The notes: a model not told the origin generated them from the sequence alone. A DNA stretch of 64,000 nucleotides from Acidobacteriota bacterium (GCA_016871195.1 VFZN01000002.1:124001-188000), one strand, 5' to 3'. Positions 24,182-33,100 are shown, counted from the stretch's first letter. Made by a program: numbers and translations.

Positions 24182-25348
24182 ATGGCATACACGCGTCTCG
24201 CTCTGGTCGCTGCCGGCCTGCTGGTGCTGGGCAGCTCAACACGCGCGGCCGATCCGGTGCTGCGCTCGGCCCTCCACGACTATCGCCTCGTCACGGTTGC
24301 TGAGAATCTGGTGCAGCCGTGGTCGGTCGCCACGCTGCCTGACGGCGACGTGCTCATCACCGAACGCCCCGGGCGCCTCCGCATTGTCCGCAAGGGCACG
24401 CTGGTGCCGACACCGGTCGAGGGCGTGCCCGCGGTCTTCCAGAGCCGCCAGGGTGGTCTCTTCGAAGTGGCGCCGCACCCGCAGTTTGCGTCGAACCGCC
24501 TGCTTTACATGACCTACGCCAAGCCCCAGCCCGACGGCCAGTCGACGACAGCCCTCATCCGGGCACGGTTCGAGAACGACCGCCTGACTAACATCCAGCC
24601 CCTTTTCGAATCGGTCTCAAAGGGCCAGGGCCACTACGGCGGCAAGATTGCCTTCGACGGCAAGGGCTTCCTCTATCTGACTCTGGGCGATCGCCAGGTG
24701 CCGCCTGAGGGCAACCTCGAGGCGCATCCCGCGCAAGACCTGACCAATCACCACGGCAAGCTCATTCGCCTGCACGACGATGGCCGGGTGCCGGCCGATA
24801 ACCCGTTCGTGGCACGTCAGGGTGCGCGGCCCGAGATCTGGTCATACGGCCACCGCAACGTGCAGGGCATCGCCATCAACCAGACGACGGGCGATGTGTG
24901 GGCTGACGAACATGGCCCGCAGGGCGGGGACGAACTCAACCTCATCCAGAAGGGCCGCAACTACGGCTGGCCGGTCATCGGCTTCGGCGTGAACTACACG
25001 ACAGGCAAGGCCATTCACAGCGGCACCATGCGCGACGGGATGGAGCAGCCGACCCAGGTATGGGTGCCGTCCATCGGCATCTCCGGCGCGATGTTCTACA
25101 CCGGCGACAGGTTCCCCCAGTGGAAGGGAAACCTCTTCGTCGGCGGCCTCGCAGGCCAGCGTCTCGACCGGCTGACGCTGCAGGGGACCACGGTGACGAT
25201 GCGTGAATCGCTGGTGCCGGGCATGGGCCGCATCCGCGACGTGCGCCAGGGCCTCGACGGCTTCATCTATCTGGTGATCGAAGATCGCGACGGCAAGCCG
25301 ACGCCGGTCTATCGCATGGAACCGGTCGAACGCGGCACGTCGCGTTAA
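24182..25348 (+). CDS. PQQ-type soluble sugar (aldose/sorbosone) dehydrogenase
   Basis: A 388-residue secreted protein with a signal peptide (about 1-22) and a six-bladed beta-propeller of the glucose/sorbosone dehydrogenase family (YliI/Asd type). Family signatures are G-H-Y-G-G-K-I, W-S-Y-G-H-R-N-V-Q-G and D-E-H-G-P-Q-G-G-D-E-L-N. The family oxidises aldoses in the periplasm with PQQ bound at the propeller centre, passing electrons to a quinone or cytochrome. No pqq genes are in the window. It stands at the head of a plus-strand run with the YHYH/MORN/SCO genes (23-bp gap), but has its own clear leaderless-type promoter. Confidence 0.9.
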   Translation: MAYTRLALVAAGLLVLGSSTRAADPVLRSALHDYRLVTVAENLVQPWSVATLPDGDVLITERPGRLRIVRKGTLVPTPVEGVPAVFQSRQGGLFEVAPHPQFASNRLLYMTYAKPQPDGQSTTALIRARFENDRLTNIQPLFESVSKGQGHYGGKIAFDGKGFLYLTLGDRQVPPEGNLEAHPAQDLTNHHGKLIRLHDDGRVPADNPFVARQGARPEIWSYGHRNVQGIAINQTTGDVWADEHGPQGGDELNLIQKGRNYGWPVIGFGVNYTTGKAIHSGTMRDGMEQPTQVWVPSIGISGAMFYTGDRFPQWKGNLFVGGLAGQRLDRLTLQGTTVTMRESLVPGMGRIRDVRQGLDGFIYLVIEDRDGKPTPVYRMEPVERGTSR

Positions 25349-25371
25349 TCGGCTTAACAACGGAACGACGA

Positions 25372-26199
25372 ATGTCACGAGTGACGGCGCGGGTCCATGA
25401 TGCACTGAACGACATGCTGACCCGATCCGTCCGCGCACGGTTGATGGCCCTGGCTCTCGCCAGTGCCGTCACCGCCCTGGCCTGCGGGGGTGGTGCCACG
25501 AGCACCACCCCGACGGCTCCCTCAACCACCGCAGCCACCACGCCGACGACAGGCGGCACCGGCTCGGGAACCACATCGCTGCCGGCCTGGTATGCCCAGT
25601 TCGGATCGGCCGTGCAGGTCAGTGTGTCCGGCAGTGAAGTCATGCTGCGGACGAACAGCGTGCCCGACCACGCGAGCTACTACTTCGGCGCCGGCCACGC
25701 GAGCTATGAAGCGCCCCATGCCGGCATGCAGCCCAACCAGCACCGCATTGTGGGACAGACCGTGACGCTGCGTGTGCCGGTGACGCCGTCCATGGCATCG
25801 ACACCGACCGACACGCCGCTCGGCCCCATTGGCGTGGCCATCAACGGCGTGGTGTTCTTCAACCAGTACGCCGCGCAGCGGCAGCCGCTGACCTTCGAAG
25901 TTCTCTCGTTCGACCGCTACAACGGCCACCCGACGCCGACCAACCAGTATCACTATCACCTCGAGCCGCTGTGGCTGACGCAGGCCGGGCGCTCGCGCCT
26001 GCTCGGGGTGCTGCTCGACGGCTATCCCGCGTACGGACCGGCTGAGGCCGGGGGTGCCGTGCCGTCCGGCCTGGACTCGTGCAACGGCCACACACACGCC
26101 ACCAGCGACTTCCCGGCCGGCATGTATCACTACCACTTCACCGAGGCCGTCCCGTACCTCGCGGGGTGTTACCACGGTGTGCGCGGCAGTGTGGGCTGA
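25372..26199 (+). CDS. YHYH-domain lipoprotein
   Basis: A 275-residue protein. The leader ends in a lipobox (T-A-L-A-C-G-G-G), followed by a Thr/Pro/Gly-rich linker and a YHYH domain with two copies of the name-giving motif: Y-H-Y-H-L-E-P and Y-H-Y-H-F-T-E. It also has G-H-T-H-A and several further histidines. The domain's function is unknown, but the clustered His-Tyr pairs suggest metal binding on the cell surface. A shorter start at ATG 25414 would give a cleaner lipoprotein leader; no ribosome site decides. The next two genes overlap or abut, and the third is an SCO copper chaperone. Confidence 0.85.
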   Translation: MSRVTARVHDALNDMLTRSVRARLMALALASAVTALACGGGATSTTPTAPSTTAATTPTTGGTGSGTTSLPAWYAQFGSAVQVSVSGSEVMLRTNSVPDHASYYFGAGHASYEAPHAGMQPNQHRIVGQTVTLRVPVTPSMASTPTDTPLGPIGVAINGVVFFNQYAAQRQPLTFEVLSFDRYNGHPTPTNQYHYHLEPLWLTQAGRSRLLGVLLDGYPAYGPAEAGGAVPSGLDSCNGHTHATSDFPAGMYHYHFTEAVPYLAGCYHGVRGSVG

Positions 26200-26577
26200 G
26201 TGATGCCGTTCACCCCGCCCCGCGCGGCATCATCGGTGCTGTGGCGTCCCCTGCGATGCGCGGCGCTCTGCCTTGTGGCCCTCGTGTCGATCGGGGCCTC
26301 GTCGATCACGCAGACGCGTATCGAGTACTGGCCCAATGGACGCGTCAGGCTTGAAGTTCATCTGCGCCACGACCGGTTTCATGGCACCTATCGCACCTAC
26401 TACGCGTCGGGGCAACCCTTCGAAGTCAGACACTACGTGCACGGGCGCGAGGAAGGCCGGCAGCAGTCGTTCACCGAGGCCGGCGACGTCTTCCTCAACT
26501 ACGAAGTGTGGCAGGGACGCCGCTACGGGTATCTCAATGCGCGGCCCTGCATGCCGGTGGCCTCACCCGGAGCATGA
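26200..26577 (+). CDS. Small secreted MORN-variant (YwqK-like) repeat protein
   Basis: A 125-residue protein with an N-terminal signal or membrane segment (about 18-36) and two to three MORN-type strands: Y-W-P-N-G-R-V-R, Y-Y-A-S-G-Q-P-F-E-V and R-E-E-G-R-Q-Q-S-F. These repeats occur in proteins annotated as YwqK-family antitoxins, but no toxin lies beside it, so that name says little here. The start is GTG 26200 or ATG 26203, directly after the YHYH stop. Its stop overlaps the next gene as ATGA. The tight coupling suggests it works with the YHYH and SCO proteins. Confidence 0.75.
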   Translation: MMPFTPPRAASSVLWRPLRCAALCLVALVSIGASSITQTRIEYWPNGRVRLEVHLRHDRFHGTYRTYYASGQPFEVRHYVHGREEGRQQSFTEAGDVFLNYEVWQGRRYGYLNARPCMPVASPGA

Positions 26578-27221
26578 CGCGCGTCATCCTGCTGTGCCTG
26601 CTGGCACTGCTGGCCTCGTGCGGCACCAGTCGTCGGCCCGGGGAAGGGCTCCCGTTCTACGACAGCGCCGACTTCACACCGCGCTGGAGCCGCGACAGCA
26701 CGCACCGCGTCGGTGACTTCACGCTGACCTCGCAGACCGGCGCACCACTCAGCGGACGCGACCTGCGCGGACGCATGCATGTCGCCTCGTTCTTCTTCAC
26801 CACCTGCACCACGATCTGCCCGCTGCTCGTCGACACCCTCGGCCGCGCCCAGTCAGCCCTGGCGGGGCACGACGATGTGGTGATGGTGTCGTATTCGGTG
26901 ACGCCGACCATCGACACACCGGCGGTGCTCGAGGCATTCGGCAAGGCCCACGGCATCGATCCGGCACGGTGGTCGTTACTGACAGGACCGGCAGACGACA
27001 TCTACCGCCTGGCCCGGGAGTCGTACTTCGCCGACGATCGCCGGCTCGACCTCTCACAGCCGGCAGCCACACAAATCCTTCATACGGAAAAGGTGCTGCT
27101 GGTCGATCACGAGGGCCATCTGCGCGGGGTATACAACGGCACCGTCCCGTTCGACATCGATCGCCTCGTCGGCGACATCGACACGCTGCGCCGCGAGCAC
27201 GACGCGTCGGCCGCTCAGTAG
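26574..27221 (+). CDS. Second SCO1/SenC-family lipoprotein
   Basis: A 215-residue protein with a lipobox leader (L-L-A-S-C-G) and a thioredoxin-like SCO domain. The ligand motif is C-T-T-I-C-P, and the distal His is in L-H-T-E-K. It differs from the first SCO (19339; C-P-D-A-C) in both loop and length, suggesting a different client or a redox role. The ATG at 26574 overlaps the upstream stop as ATGA and has GGAG just before it. It ends the YHYH-MORN-SCO trio and overlaps the convergent prenyl synthase gene by seven bases. Confidence 0.9.
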   Translation: MTRVILLCLLALLASCGTSRRPGEGLPFYDSADFTPRWSRDSTHRVGDFTLTSQTGAPLSGRDLRGRMHVASFFFTTCTTICPLLVDTLGRAQSALAGHDDVVMVSYSVTPTIDTPAVLEAFGKAHGIDPARWSLLTGPADDIYRLARESYFADDRRLDLSQPAATQILHTEKVLLVDHEGHLRGVYNGTVPFDIDRLVGDIDTLRREHDASAAQ

Positions 27222-28183
27222 CGGCGGTCGACGACCCAGCGCGCAATGCCGAGCAGGTGCTCGTCAGGAAGGCCGGCCCCGGCCAGCGCCTCACCTGCCG
27301 CATCAACATGCGCCCGGGCCAGAGCCTTCGACTCGTCGAGGCCGAACAGCGCCGGATAGGTTGGCTTGCCCTCGGCGCGGTCCTTCCCGGCGGTCTTGCC
27401 GAGTTCACCGCTGGTGCCGATTTCGTCAAGGATGTCGTCGACGATCTGGAAGGCCAGACCAATCTCTTCGCCAAATCGCTCGAGGGACTCGATCTCTGCC
27501 GGCTGCGCACCGACGATGACGCCCCCGGTCACCGCCGCGGCACGGATGAGCGCCCCGGTCTTGCGGAGATGCATGTCGCGCAGCGCCTCCGGGGTCGCCG
27601 TGCCGACGGGATGCGATGGGTGAGTGATGCGGCCGGCACACTGCAGGTCGATGGCCTGGCCGCCAAGCATGCCGGCGGCACCGACGGCGCGTCCCACTTC
27701 CCGCAGCACCTGCAGTTTGCGCAGGGCGAGCGCCGGCTGCAACCGCTCGTCGGGCTCGCGGGCCAGGATCGAAAAGCCCTCGGCGAGCAGGCCGTCACTG
27801 GCGAGAATGGCCAGCGCCTCGCCGTAAACCACGTGCAGCGTGGGTTTGCCTCGGCGCAGCGCGTCGTTATCCATCGACGGCAGGTCGTCGTGCACGAGCG
27901 AGTAGGTGTGAATGAACTCAATGGCGCAGGCGGCCGGCATGGCCAGCTGCCGCGCGGCCTCGAGTGCCGCATCGTCTGCGTGCGCCCCGCCGCGCCTGAC
28001 GACGGCCTCGGCGGCGGCCAGCACGAGCACCGGTCGCACGCGCTTGGTACCGCGGCCCAGGCAGTAGCGCATGGCCTCGGAGACCACGGCCGGGCACGGC
28101 GGCGACGCGGGCACGGCGGCCTGCAGCGCCTGCTCGACCTGCTCGCGGCGCGCGTGCGCCCACACCTCGAACGACACCGTCAT
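27215..28183 (-). CDS. crtE: Polyprenyl diphosphate synthase (GGPP or FPP synthase) of the carotenoid locus
   Basis: A 322-residue trans-prenyltransferase. The first Asp-rich motif is D-D-L-P-S-M-D (99-105), with the two-residue insertion of type II enzymes, and the second is D-D-I-L-D (249-253). G-K-T-A-G-K-D follows at 262-268. By position beside the crt genes it should supply GGPP to CrtB. However, Tyr94, five residues before the first Asp motif, is the bulky residue usually linked to stopping at C15, and the H-T-Y-S-L-V-H-D-D stretch resembles IspA. The product length is therefore open. It starts 10 bp after the ABC-2 permease stop. Confidence 0.85.
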   Translation of the reverse strand: MTVSFEVWAHARREQVEQALQAAVPASPPCPAVVSEAMRYCLGRGTKRVRPVLVLAAAEAVVRRGGAHADDAALEAARQLAMPAACAIEFIHTYSLVHDDLPSMDNDALRRGKPTLHVVYGEALAILASDGLLAEGFSILAREPDERLQPALALRKLQVLREVGRAVGAAGMLGGQAIDLQCAGRITHPSHPVGTATPEALRDMHLRKTGALIRAAAVTGGVIVGAQPAEIESLERFGEEIGLAFQIVDDILDEIGTSGELGKTAGKDRAEGKPTYPALFGLDESKALARAHVDAAGEALAGAGLPDEHLLGIARWVVDRRY

Positions 28184-28193
28184 CGCAGGCATC

Positions 28194-29432
28194 CTAACGC
28201 GTCTCCCAGCGTCGGGCGAGCTGCCGGGCCAGCAGCCATCCCCCGAGGCCAATCACCAGCAGCACCAGCGACGGACGCAGCATGCCCGACCACGCGCTGC
28301 CGGCCCGCAGGGCTTCCCCATAGGCATCGATCGCCCAGGCGTTGGGGGTCAGCCAGCCCATCTGCTGCAGCCACAGGGGCATCAGGAAGCGCGGCACCAT
28401 CGAGCCACCGACGGCCGACACCACCAGCACCGCCACGTTCGACACGGCGACCGCCTGCTGCGCCGACCGGCACAGCACCGACACCAGCAGCATCAGTCCC
28501 GCCGAGGCAACTGCCACGGCGACGGTGACGATGGCCCACGGCCCCAGCCGCGCAGGCACATCGACGCCGTATCCGAGCCACGCCACCGCAAAGATCACCA
28601 GCACCTGCAGCAGCGCCTGACCCGCCAGAAACACCGCACGTCCATCCACCAGTGTGGCCAGTGTCGCCGGACCTGTCAGCACCCGATCAACCACACCCGA
28701 CGCCACATCGTCGTGCAGCGACGCCGCGCCGTGCACCGCCGCGAGCAGCACGAACAGGATCGCGACCGAACCGGCGTAATACGCCACTTCATCGATCGAG
28801 GCCCCGCGCGTGGTCGCCGGCGCCTGGGCCACCATCGGCGCCATGGTGGTGCCGTCTTCGGGAGCGTCGGCAGGTTCGCCGGGTTGCGGTGCCATCGCCG
28901 CCAGCTGGCGATCGGCTTCGGTCTTCTGGTCGTCGGTGAGCGGCACGACGAGCGCATCGACCAGACTCACCACGCCGCGCAGCGCCACATCGGGCAGCCG
29001 TTCGTAGTAGAGGCGTTCGACGTGTCCCGCGAGCAACGACCCGGCCACCGAGCGTGCCGGATGCGTCAGCACCAGCATCGGCGGTTCACCGTCGCCGGCT
29101 AGCTGCGTCAGCGGACGCGCGCCTGCGGGCAGCACCAGCCCCGCATCCGCCGCGCCCTCGGCCACGACCTGCTCGGCCGCCGCACGCGCAGGCACCTGCG
29201 CCGTGACGGTCACGGTCTTCAGCGTCGACAGCGCCTCAACCAGGCGACGGCTCTCGGCCGTCTGCAACTCGTCGGCAACCACCACGCGCAGCAGCAACGT
29301 GTTACCGCTGGCACCGCCGAAGATCGCTGCAAACACCACGAAGACGACGACGGGCAAGACAAAGCCCATGACCAGCGCACCGCGATCGCGCCACAGCTGG
29401 AGCAGCAGCACACGCACGACGGCTGCCCTCAC
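28194..29432 (-). CDS. ABC-2-type transporter permease
   Basis: A 412-residue permease. It has one N-terminal membrane helix (about 18-40), a large extracytoplasmic domain (about 45-220) with an acidic Ala/Pro linker, and five C-terminal helices. This is the ABC-2/NatB-like exporter topology. Its GTG start overlaps the ATPase stop as GTGA. The substrate is unknown. Its position between the ATPase and the prenyl synthase, divergent from the carotenoid genes, suggests an envelope lipid or isoprenoid-linked role, which is inference. Confidence 0.88.
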   Translation of the reverse strand: MRAAVVRVLLLQLWRDRGALVMGFVLPVVVFVVFAAIFGGASGNTLLLRVVVADELQTAESRRLVEALSTLKTVTVTAQVPARAAAEQVVAEGAADAGLVLPAGARPLTQLAGDGEPPMLVLTHPARSVAGSLLAGHVERLYYERLPDVALRGVVSLVDALVVPLTDDQKTEADRQLAAMAPQPGEPADAPEDGTTMAPMVAQAPATTRGASIDEVAYYAGSVAILFVLLAAVHGAASLHDDVASGVVDRVLTGPATLATLVDGRAVFLAGQALLQVLVIFAVAWLGYGVDVPARLGPWAIVTVAVAVASAGLMLLVSVLCRSAQQAVAVSNVAVLVVSAVGGSMVPRFLMPLWLQQMGWLTPNAWAIDAYGEALRAGSAWSGMLRPSLVLLVIGLGGWLLARQLARRWETR

Positions 29433-30388
29433 GACTCGCCTCCTGCCGCATGGCCCGTCAGCACAGCGACGGCTCCACGCAAGCTCGGCTGGCGCACGCG
29501 GGTTTCGGCCACGACCACCCCGGCGGCCAGCCAGTCGGCCTCAAGCCGGTCGACATCGGCCAGCGACGCCGACCACGCCCGTGCCCATGTGCGCGCACCG
29601 ATCTGCCTGAACGCATCACGCTGCATCACCGACACACTGCGGTCGCCGGGCACGTCTGCCAGCAGTACCACCACTTCACGCCCCTCGGGGAAGGCACGCG
29701 CTACCACCTCTGAGACCGCACCCGAGGCCACCACCCGCCCCTCGTGCATCACGACCACGTCGTCACAGCACGCGGCGGCATCGTCGAGATGATGGGTCGC
29801 GAGCACGATGCCCATGCCCGAGGCGCGCAACGACGAGAGCAAGACGTAGAGGCGCCCCTCCGATGCGGCATCGACACCCACCGTGGGTTCGTCGAGCAGC
29901 AGCAGGGACGGCTGGTGGAGCAGACCGGCGATCAGATTGACGCGGCGCTTCATGCCGCCACTCAACGACGACAAACGGTGTTCGGCGCGGTCGGCGAGAC
30001 CGGCCCACTGCAGGCTCTCGCGAATGCGATCGGACAGCGCACGACGAGCGACGCCGGCGAGCGTGCCGAGCACCTCGAGATTTTCACGAATGGTGAGCGA
30101 CGGATAGACGGCGAGGTCCTGCGGTACCAGGCCCAGCACGCCGTGCTGGCGTGCCTCACCGATGGACTGACCGAGCAGTTGCACCTGTCCGCGGTCCGTG
30201 CGGAGGCGACCCGAGATGACGCGCAGCAGCGAGGTCTTCCCCGCACCGTTCGGCCCGACCAGGGCACACATGCGGCCGCGACCGACCGTCAGTGACACAT
30301 CGTCAAGCACCTGCCGTTCACCGATGCGACGAGACACCCCGGTGACCTCAAGCGGCCACGGCAGGTTCCCGGCAGGCGCGTCGGACAT
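29429..30388 (-). CDS. ABC transporter ATP-binding protein (ABC-2 exporter)
   Basis: A 319-residue ATPase. It has Walker A G-P-N-G-A-G-K-T-S, signature L-S-G-G-M-K-R-R, Walker B L-L-L-L-D-E-P-T-V-G-V-D and H-loop T-H-H. The G-V-D D-loop and the signature with Met-Lys-Arg place it in the DRI/NatA exporter group. A C-terminal extension of about 90 residues follows the core. It is the first gene of a three-gene operon with the permease and prenyl synthase. TATACT seven bases before the ATG and no ribosome site suggest a leaderless transcript. Confidence 0.92.
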   Translation of the reverse strand: MSDAPAGNLPWPLEVTGVSRRIGERQVLDDVSLTVGRGRMCALVGPNGAGKTSLLRVISGRLRTDRGQVQLLGQSIGEARQHGVLGLVPQDLAVYPSLTIRENLEVLGTLAGVARRALSDRIRESLQWAGLADRAEHRLSSLSGGMKRRVNLIAGLLHQPSLLLLDEPTVGVDAASEGRLYVLLSSLRASGMGIVLATHHLDDAAACCDDVVVMHEGRVVASGAVSEVVARAFPEGREVVVLLADVPGDRSVSVMQRDAFRQIGARTWARAWSASLADVDRLEADWLAAGVVVAETRVRQPSLRGAVAVLTGHAAGGES

Positions 30389-30395
30389 CCCGGCT

Positions 30396-30401
30396 AGTAT
30401 A
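30396..30401 (-). promoter_or_regulatory. Candidate -10 (TATACT) of the ABC-prenyl synthase operon
   Basis: TATACT on the minus strand ends seven bases before the ATG at 30388, five of six consensus. The whole divergent gap to crtY is only 51 bp, so both promoters share it. Confidence 0.55.
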
Positions 30402-30412
30402 GCGACCCCCTG

Positions 30413-30424
30413 TCACGTGCGTGA
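30413..30424. promoter_or_regulatory. Inverted repeat in the crt divergent control region
   Basis: TCACG-TG-CGTGA is a perfect 12-bp palindrome. It lies where the -35 of the minus-strand operon should be and 15 bp upstream of the crtY GTG, so a bound protein could control both directions. It is short and may be chance. Confidence 0.3.
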
Positions 30425-30439
30425 TACGCTCACCCGTGC

Positions 30440-31570
30440 GTGTCCGTTGATGTGCTCATCGTGGGCGGGGGACTCGCTGGCAGCCTCGCCGCATGGCGCA
30501 TCGCCGCCCTGCACCCCTCCGTATCACTGCTGCTGCTTGAGTCGGGCGACACGCTCGGCGGCAACCACACGTGGTCGTTCCACGATACCGACATCACGCC
30601 CGCACAGCGTGCGTGGCTGCAGCCGCTCGTCACGGCACAGTGGCCACGGCACGAAGTGCGGTTTCCCGCATATGCGCGCGTACTCGACGGTGGCTACGCC
30701 ACGGTCACGTCCGAGCGACTGCATGCGGTGATAGCGCCGGCCCTCGGCGCGCGCCTGCGTCTCGCCACGCCGGTGCAGGCGGTCGATCGCGACGGCGCCA
30801 CGCTGGGTGATGGCACGCAGATCACGGCGCGGCTGGTGCTCGATGCGCGCGGCGGCGGCCCCGAGCATGTGCCGGTCGGCTGGCAATCGTTTCTCGGGCA
30901 GGAAGTGCGGCTGCAGGCGCCGCACGGCCTGCAGTGGCCCATCCTCATGGATGCCACCGTCGAGCAGCGTGGCGGCTATCGCTTCATCTATGTGCTGCCC
31001 TTCACGGCCGACACCCTGCTGATCGAAGACACCTACTACATCGACGGACCGGCGATTGACGCACACGAGTGCCGCGCGGCGATTGCGGGTTATGCACGCG
31101 ATCGGGGCTGGTCGATTGCCGAGGTCGTGCGCGAGGAAGCCGGGGCGCTGCCCATTCCCCTGGGAGGCACGCTCGACGACTTCCGCGCCCTGTCGCCCGC
31201 ACTCGCCATCGGTGTGCGCGCCGGGCTCTTCCAGCCCACCACCGGCTACTCGTTGCCCGAGGCCGTGGCCACAGCCTCGCTCATCGCCGAGGGGCACCTG
31301 AACGAGGTTCCGGGCGTCTATGCACGTATGCATGCGTATGTGACGGCACGGTGGCAGGCCGGGGCATTCAACCGGCTGCTCAACCGGTGGCTGTTCCGCG
31401 CCGCACGCCCCACCGAGCGGCGCATCATTTTCGAGCAGTTCTACCGGCGAGCCGAACCCACCATCGCCCGCTTCTATGCCGGGCGCCTGACGTGGCCCGA
31501 TCGGCTGCGCCTGCTCACCGGTCGGCCGCCGGTGCCTGTCACACGCGCCCTCGCGCACCTGCGTTCCTAG
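30440..31570 (+). CDS. crtY: Lycopene beta-cyclase
   Basis: A 376-residue flavoprotein of the CrtY/CrtL type. It has the dinucleotide-binding motif V-L-I-V-G-G-G-L-A-G near the N-terminus, L-E-S-G-D-T-L-G-G-N-H-T-W-S-F, the P-I-P-L-G-G segment and F-Q-P-T-T-G-Y-S-L-P in the C-terminal half, all family signatures. It converts lycopene to beta-carotene by redox-neutral cyclisation at the membrane surface. It heads the crtYIBZ operon; crtI follows after six bases. The GTG start has no ribosome site; TACGCT ends nine bases upstream. Confidence 0.93.
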   Translation: MSVDVLIVGGGLAGSLAAWRIAALHPSVSLLLLESGDTLGGNHTWSFHDTDITPAQRAWLQPLVTAQWPRHEVRFPAYARVLDGGYATVTSERLHAVIAPALGARLRLATPVQAVDRDGATLGDGTQITARLVLDARGGGPEHVPVGWQSFLGQEVRLQAPHGLQWPILMDATVEQRGGYRFIYVLPFTADTLLIEDTYYIDGPAIDAHECRAAIAGYARDRGWSIAEVVREEAGALPIPLGGTLDDFRALSPALAIGVRAGLFQPTTGYSLPEAVATASLIAEGHLNEVPGVYARMHAYVTARWQAGAFNRLLNRWLFRAARPTERRIIFEQFYRRAEPTIARFYAGRLTWPDRLRLLTGRPPVPVTRALAHLRS

Positions 31571-31576
31571 GACCTC

Positions 31577-33100
31577 ATGTCATCACAGACTTCCGCATCT
31601 CCCCACCCCGTCGCCGTCATCGGTGCCGGCTTCGGTGGCCTGGCCCTGGCCATCCGCCTGCAGGCCGCCGGCATTCCCACCATCCTGTTCGAGGCCCGCG
31701 ACAAGCCCGGAGGCCGCGGCTACGTTTATCAGGACAACGGCTTCACCTTCGACGCCGGCCCCACGGTCATCACCGCACCGCACTGCCTCGAAGAGCTCTA
31801 TGCCCTCGCAGGCGAACAGCTGAGCGACCATGTCGACCTCATGCCGGTGATGCCGTTCTACCGGCTGTTCTGGGAAGACGGCACGGTCTTCGACTATTCG
31901 AATGACACCGAGGCCCTGACTCGCCAGATGCGCGCGATTGATCCCGCTGATGCCGACGGCTACGAGCGGTTCCTGAAATACGCCGCCGAAGTGTTCGAGG
32001 AAGGCTACGTCAAGCTCGCGCACGTGCCATTCCTCGACCTGTGGAGCATGATTCGCGTCGCGCCGCAGCTGGTGAAGCTCGAGGCATACCGCAGCGTCTA
32101 CTCGGTGGTATCGAAGTACATCCGCGACGAGCGCCTGCGGCAGGCATTCAGCTTCCATTCGCTGCTGGTCGGCGGCAATCCCTTTGACACCTCGGCCATC
32201 TACACCCTGATTCACGTGCTCGAAAAGACCTGGGGGGTCACCTTCCCCCGGGGCGGCACCGGCGAACTGGTGCGTCAGCTGGCCAGGCTCTTCGAGCGGC
32301 TTGGCGGCACGCTGCGCCTCAACTGCGGCGTCGACGAAATCGTGACCCGCGACGGAAAGGTCGTGGCCGTGCGCACGGTCGACGGCATAGAAACGCCGGT
32401 GTCCGCCGTGGCCAGCAATGCGGATGTGGTCACCACGTACCGCAAGCTGCTGCGCCAGGATCCGGTCGCGGCCCGCAAGGCCGGTCGTCTCGAACAGTCG
32501 CGGTTCAGCATGTCGCTGTTCCTCATCTACTTCGGGACGAAGCGGCGCCATCCGCACCTGGCGCATCACAACGTCATCCTCGGGCCGCGCTACGAGGGCC
32601 TGCTGTCGGACATCTTCCACCGCGGCCACCTAGCCGATGATTTCTCGCTCTATCTGCACGCACCCACGGTCTCTGATCCCTCGCTCGCCCCTGAGGGTTG
32701 TGAGGCGTTCTACGTGCTCTCGCCGGTGCCCCACCTCGGGAAGGCCGACATCGACTGGATGGTCGAGGGGCCGCGCTATGCCGACCGCATCCTGCAGTAC
32801 CTCGAGTCGCGCTACATTCCCAACCTGCGTGCCGACCTGGTCACGCAGCGCATCTTCACGCCGCTCGACTTCCAGCAGCAGCTCGGCGCGCACCACGGGT
32901 CGGCGTTCTCGCTCGAGCCGGTGCTGACGCAGAGCGCCTGGTTCCGCGTGCATAACCGTGACAGCCGCATCGGCGGGCTCTACTTCGTCGGTGCGGGGAC
33001 ACATCCTGGAGCCGGCATGCCCGGGGTGGTCGGCTCGGCGAAGGCCACTGCCGGCGTGATGCTCGAGGACCTGGCGCACCTCACCCGCGGCCGCGCATGA
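31577..33100 (+). CDS. crtI: Phytoene desaturase (lycopene-forming)
   Basis: A 507-residue CrtI-type desaturase. The N-terminal FAD motif is V-I-G-A-G-F-G-G-L, followed by D-K-P-G-G-R-G. The conserved C-terminal bacterial-type signature is around V-G-A-G-T-H-P-G-A-G-M-P-G-V. Length and motifs match the four-step enzyme making all-trans lycopene from phytoene, rather than CrtD or CrtN types; the number of steps is inferred from the adjacent CrtY. Its stop overlaps the crtB ATG as ATGA. Confidence 0.95.
   Translation: MSSQTSASPHPVAVIGAGFGGLALAIRLQAAGIPTILFEARDKPGGRGYVYQDNGFTFDAGPTVITAPHCLEELYALAGEQLSDHVDLMPVMPFYRLFWEDGTVFDYSNDTEALTRQMRAIDPADADGYERFLKYAAEVFEEGYVKLAHVPFLDLWSMIRVAPQLVKLEAYRSVYSVVSKYIRDERLRQAFSFHSLLVGGNPFDTSAIYTLIHVLEKTWGVTFPRGGTGELVRQLARLFERLGGTLRLNCGVDEIVTRDGKVVAVRTVDGIETPVSAVASNADVVTTYRKLLRQDPVAARKAGRLEQSRFSMSLFLIYFGTKRRHPHLAHHNVILGPRYEGLLSDIFHRGHLADDFSLYLHAPTVSDPSLAPEGCEAFYVLSPVPHLGKADIDWMVEGPRYADRILQYLESRYIPNLRADLVTQRIFTPLDFQQQLGAHHGSAFSLEPVLTQSAWFRVHNRDSRIGGLYFVGAGTHPGAGMPGVVGSAKATAGVMLEDLAHLTRGRA

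Noticed and set aside
26200-26577. Toxin-antitoxin system based on the YwqK-like protein
   Set aside because: No toxin gene adjoins it, it has an export signal, and its partners are a YHYH lipoprotein and an SCO chaperone.
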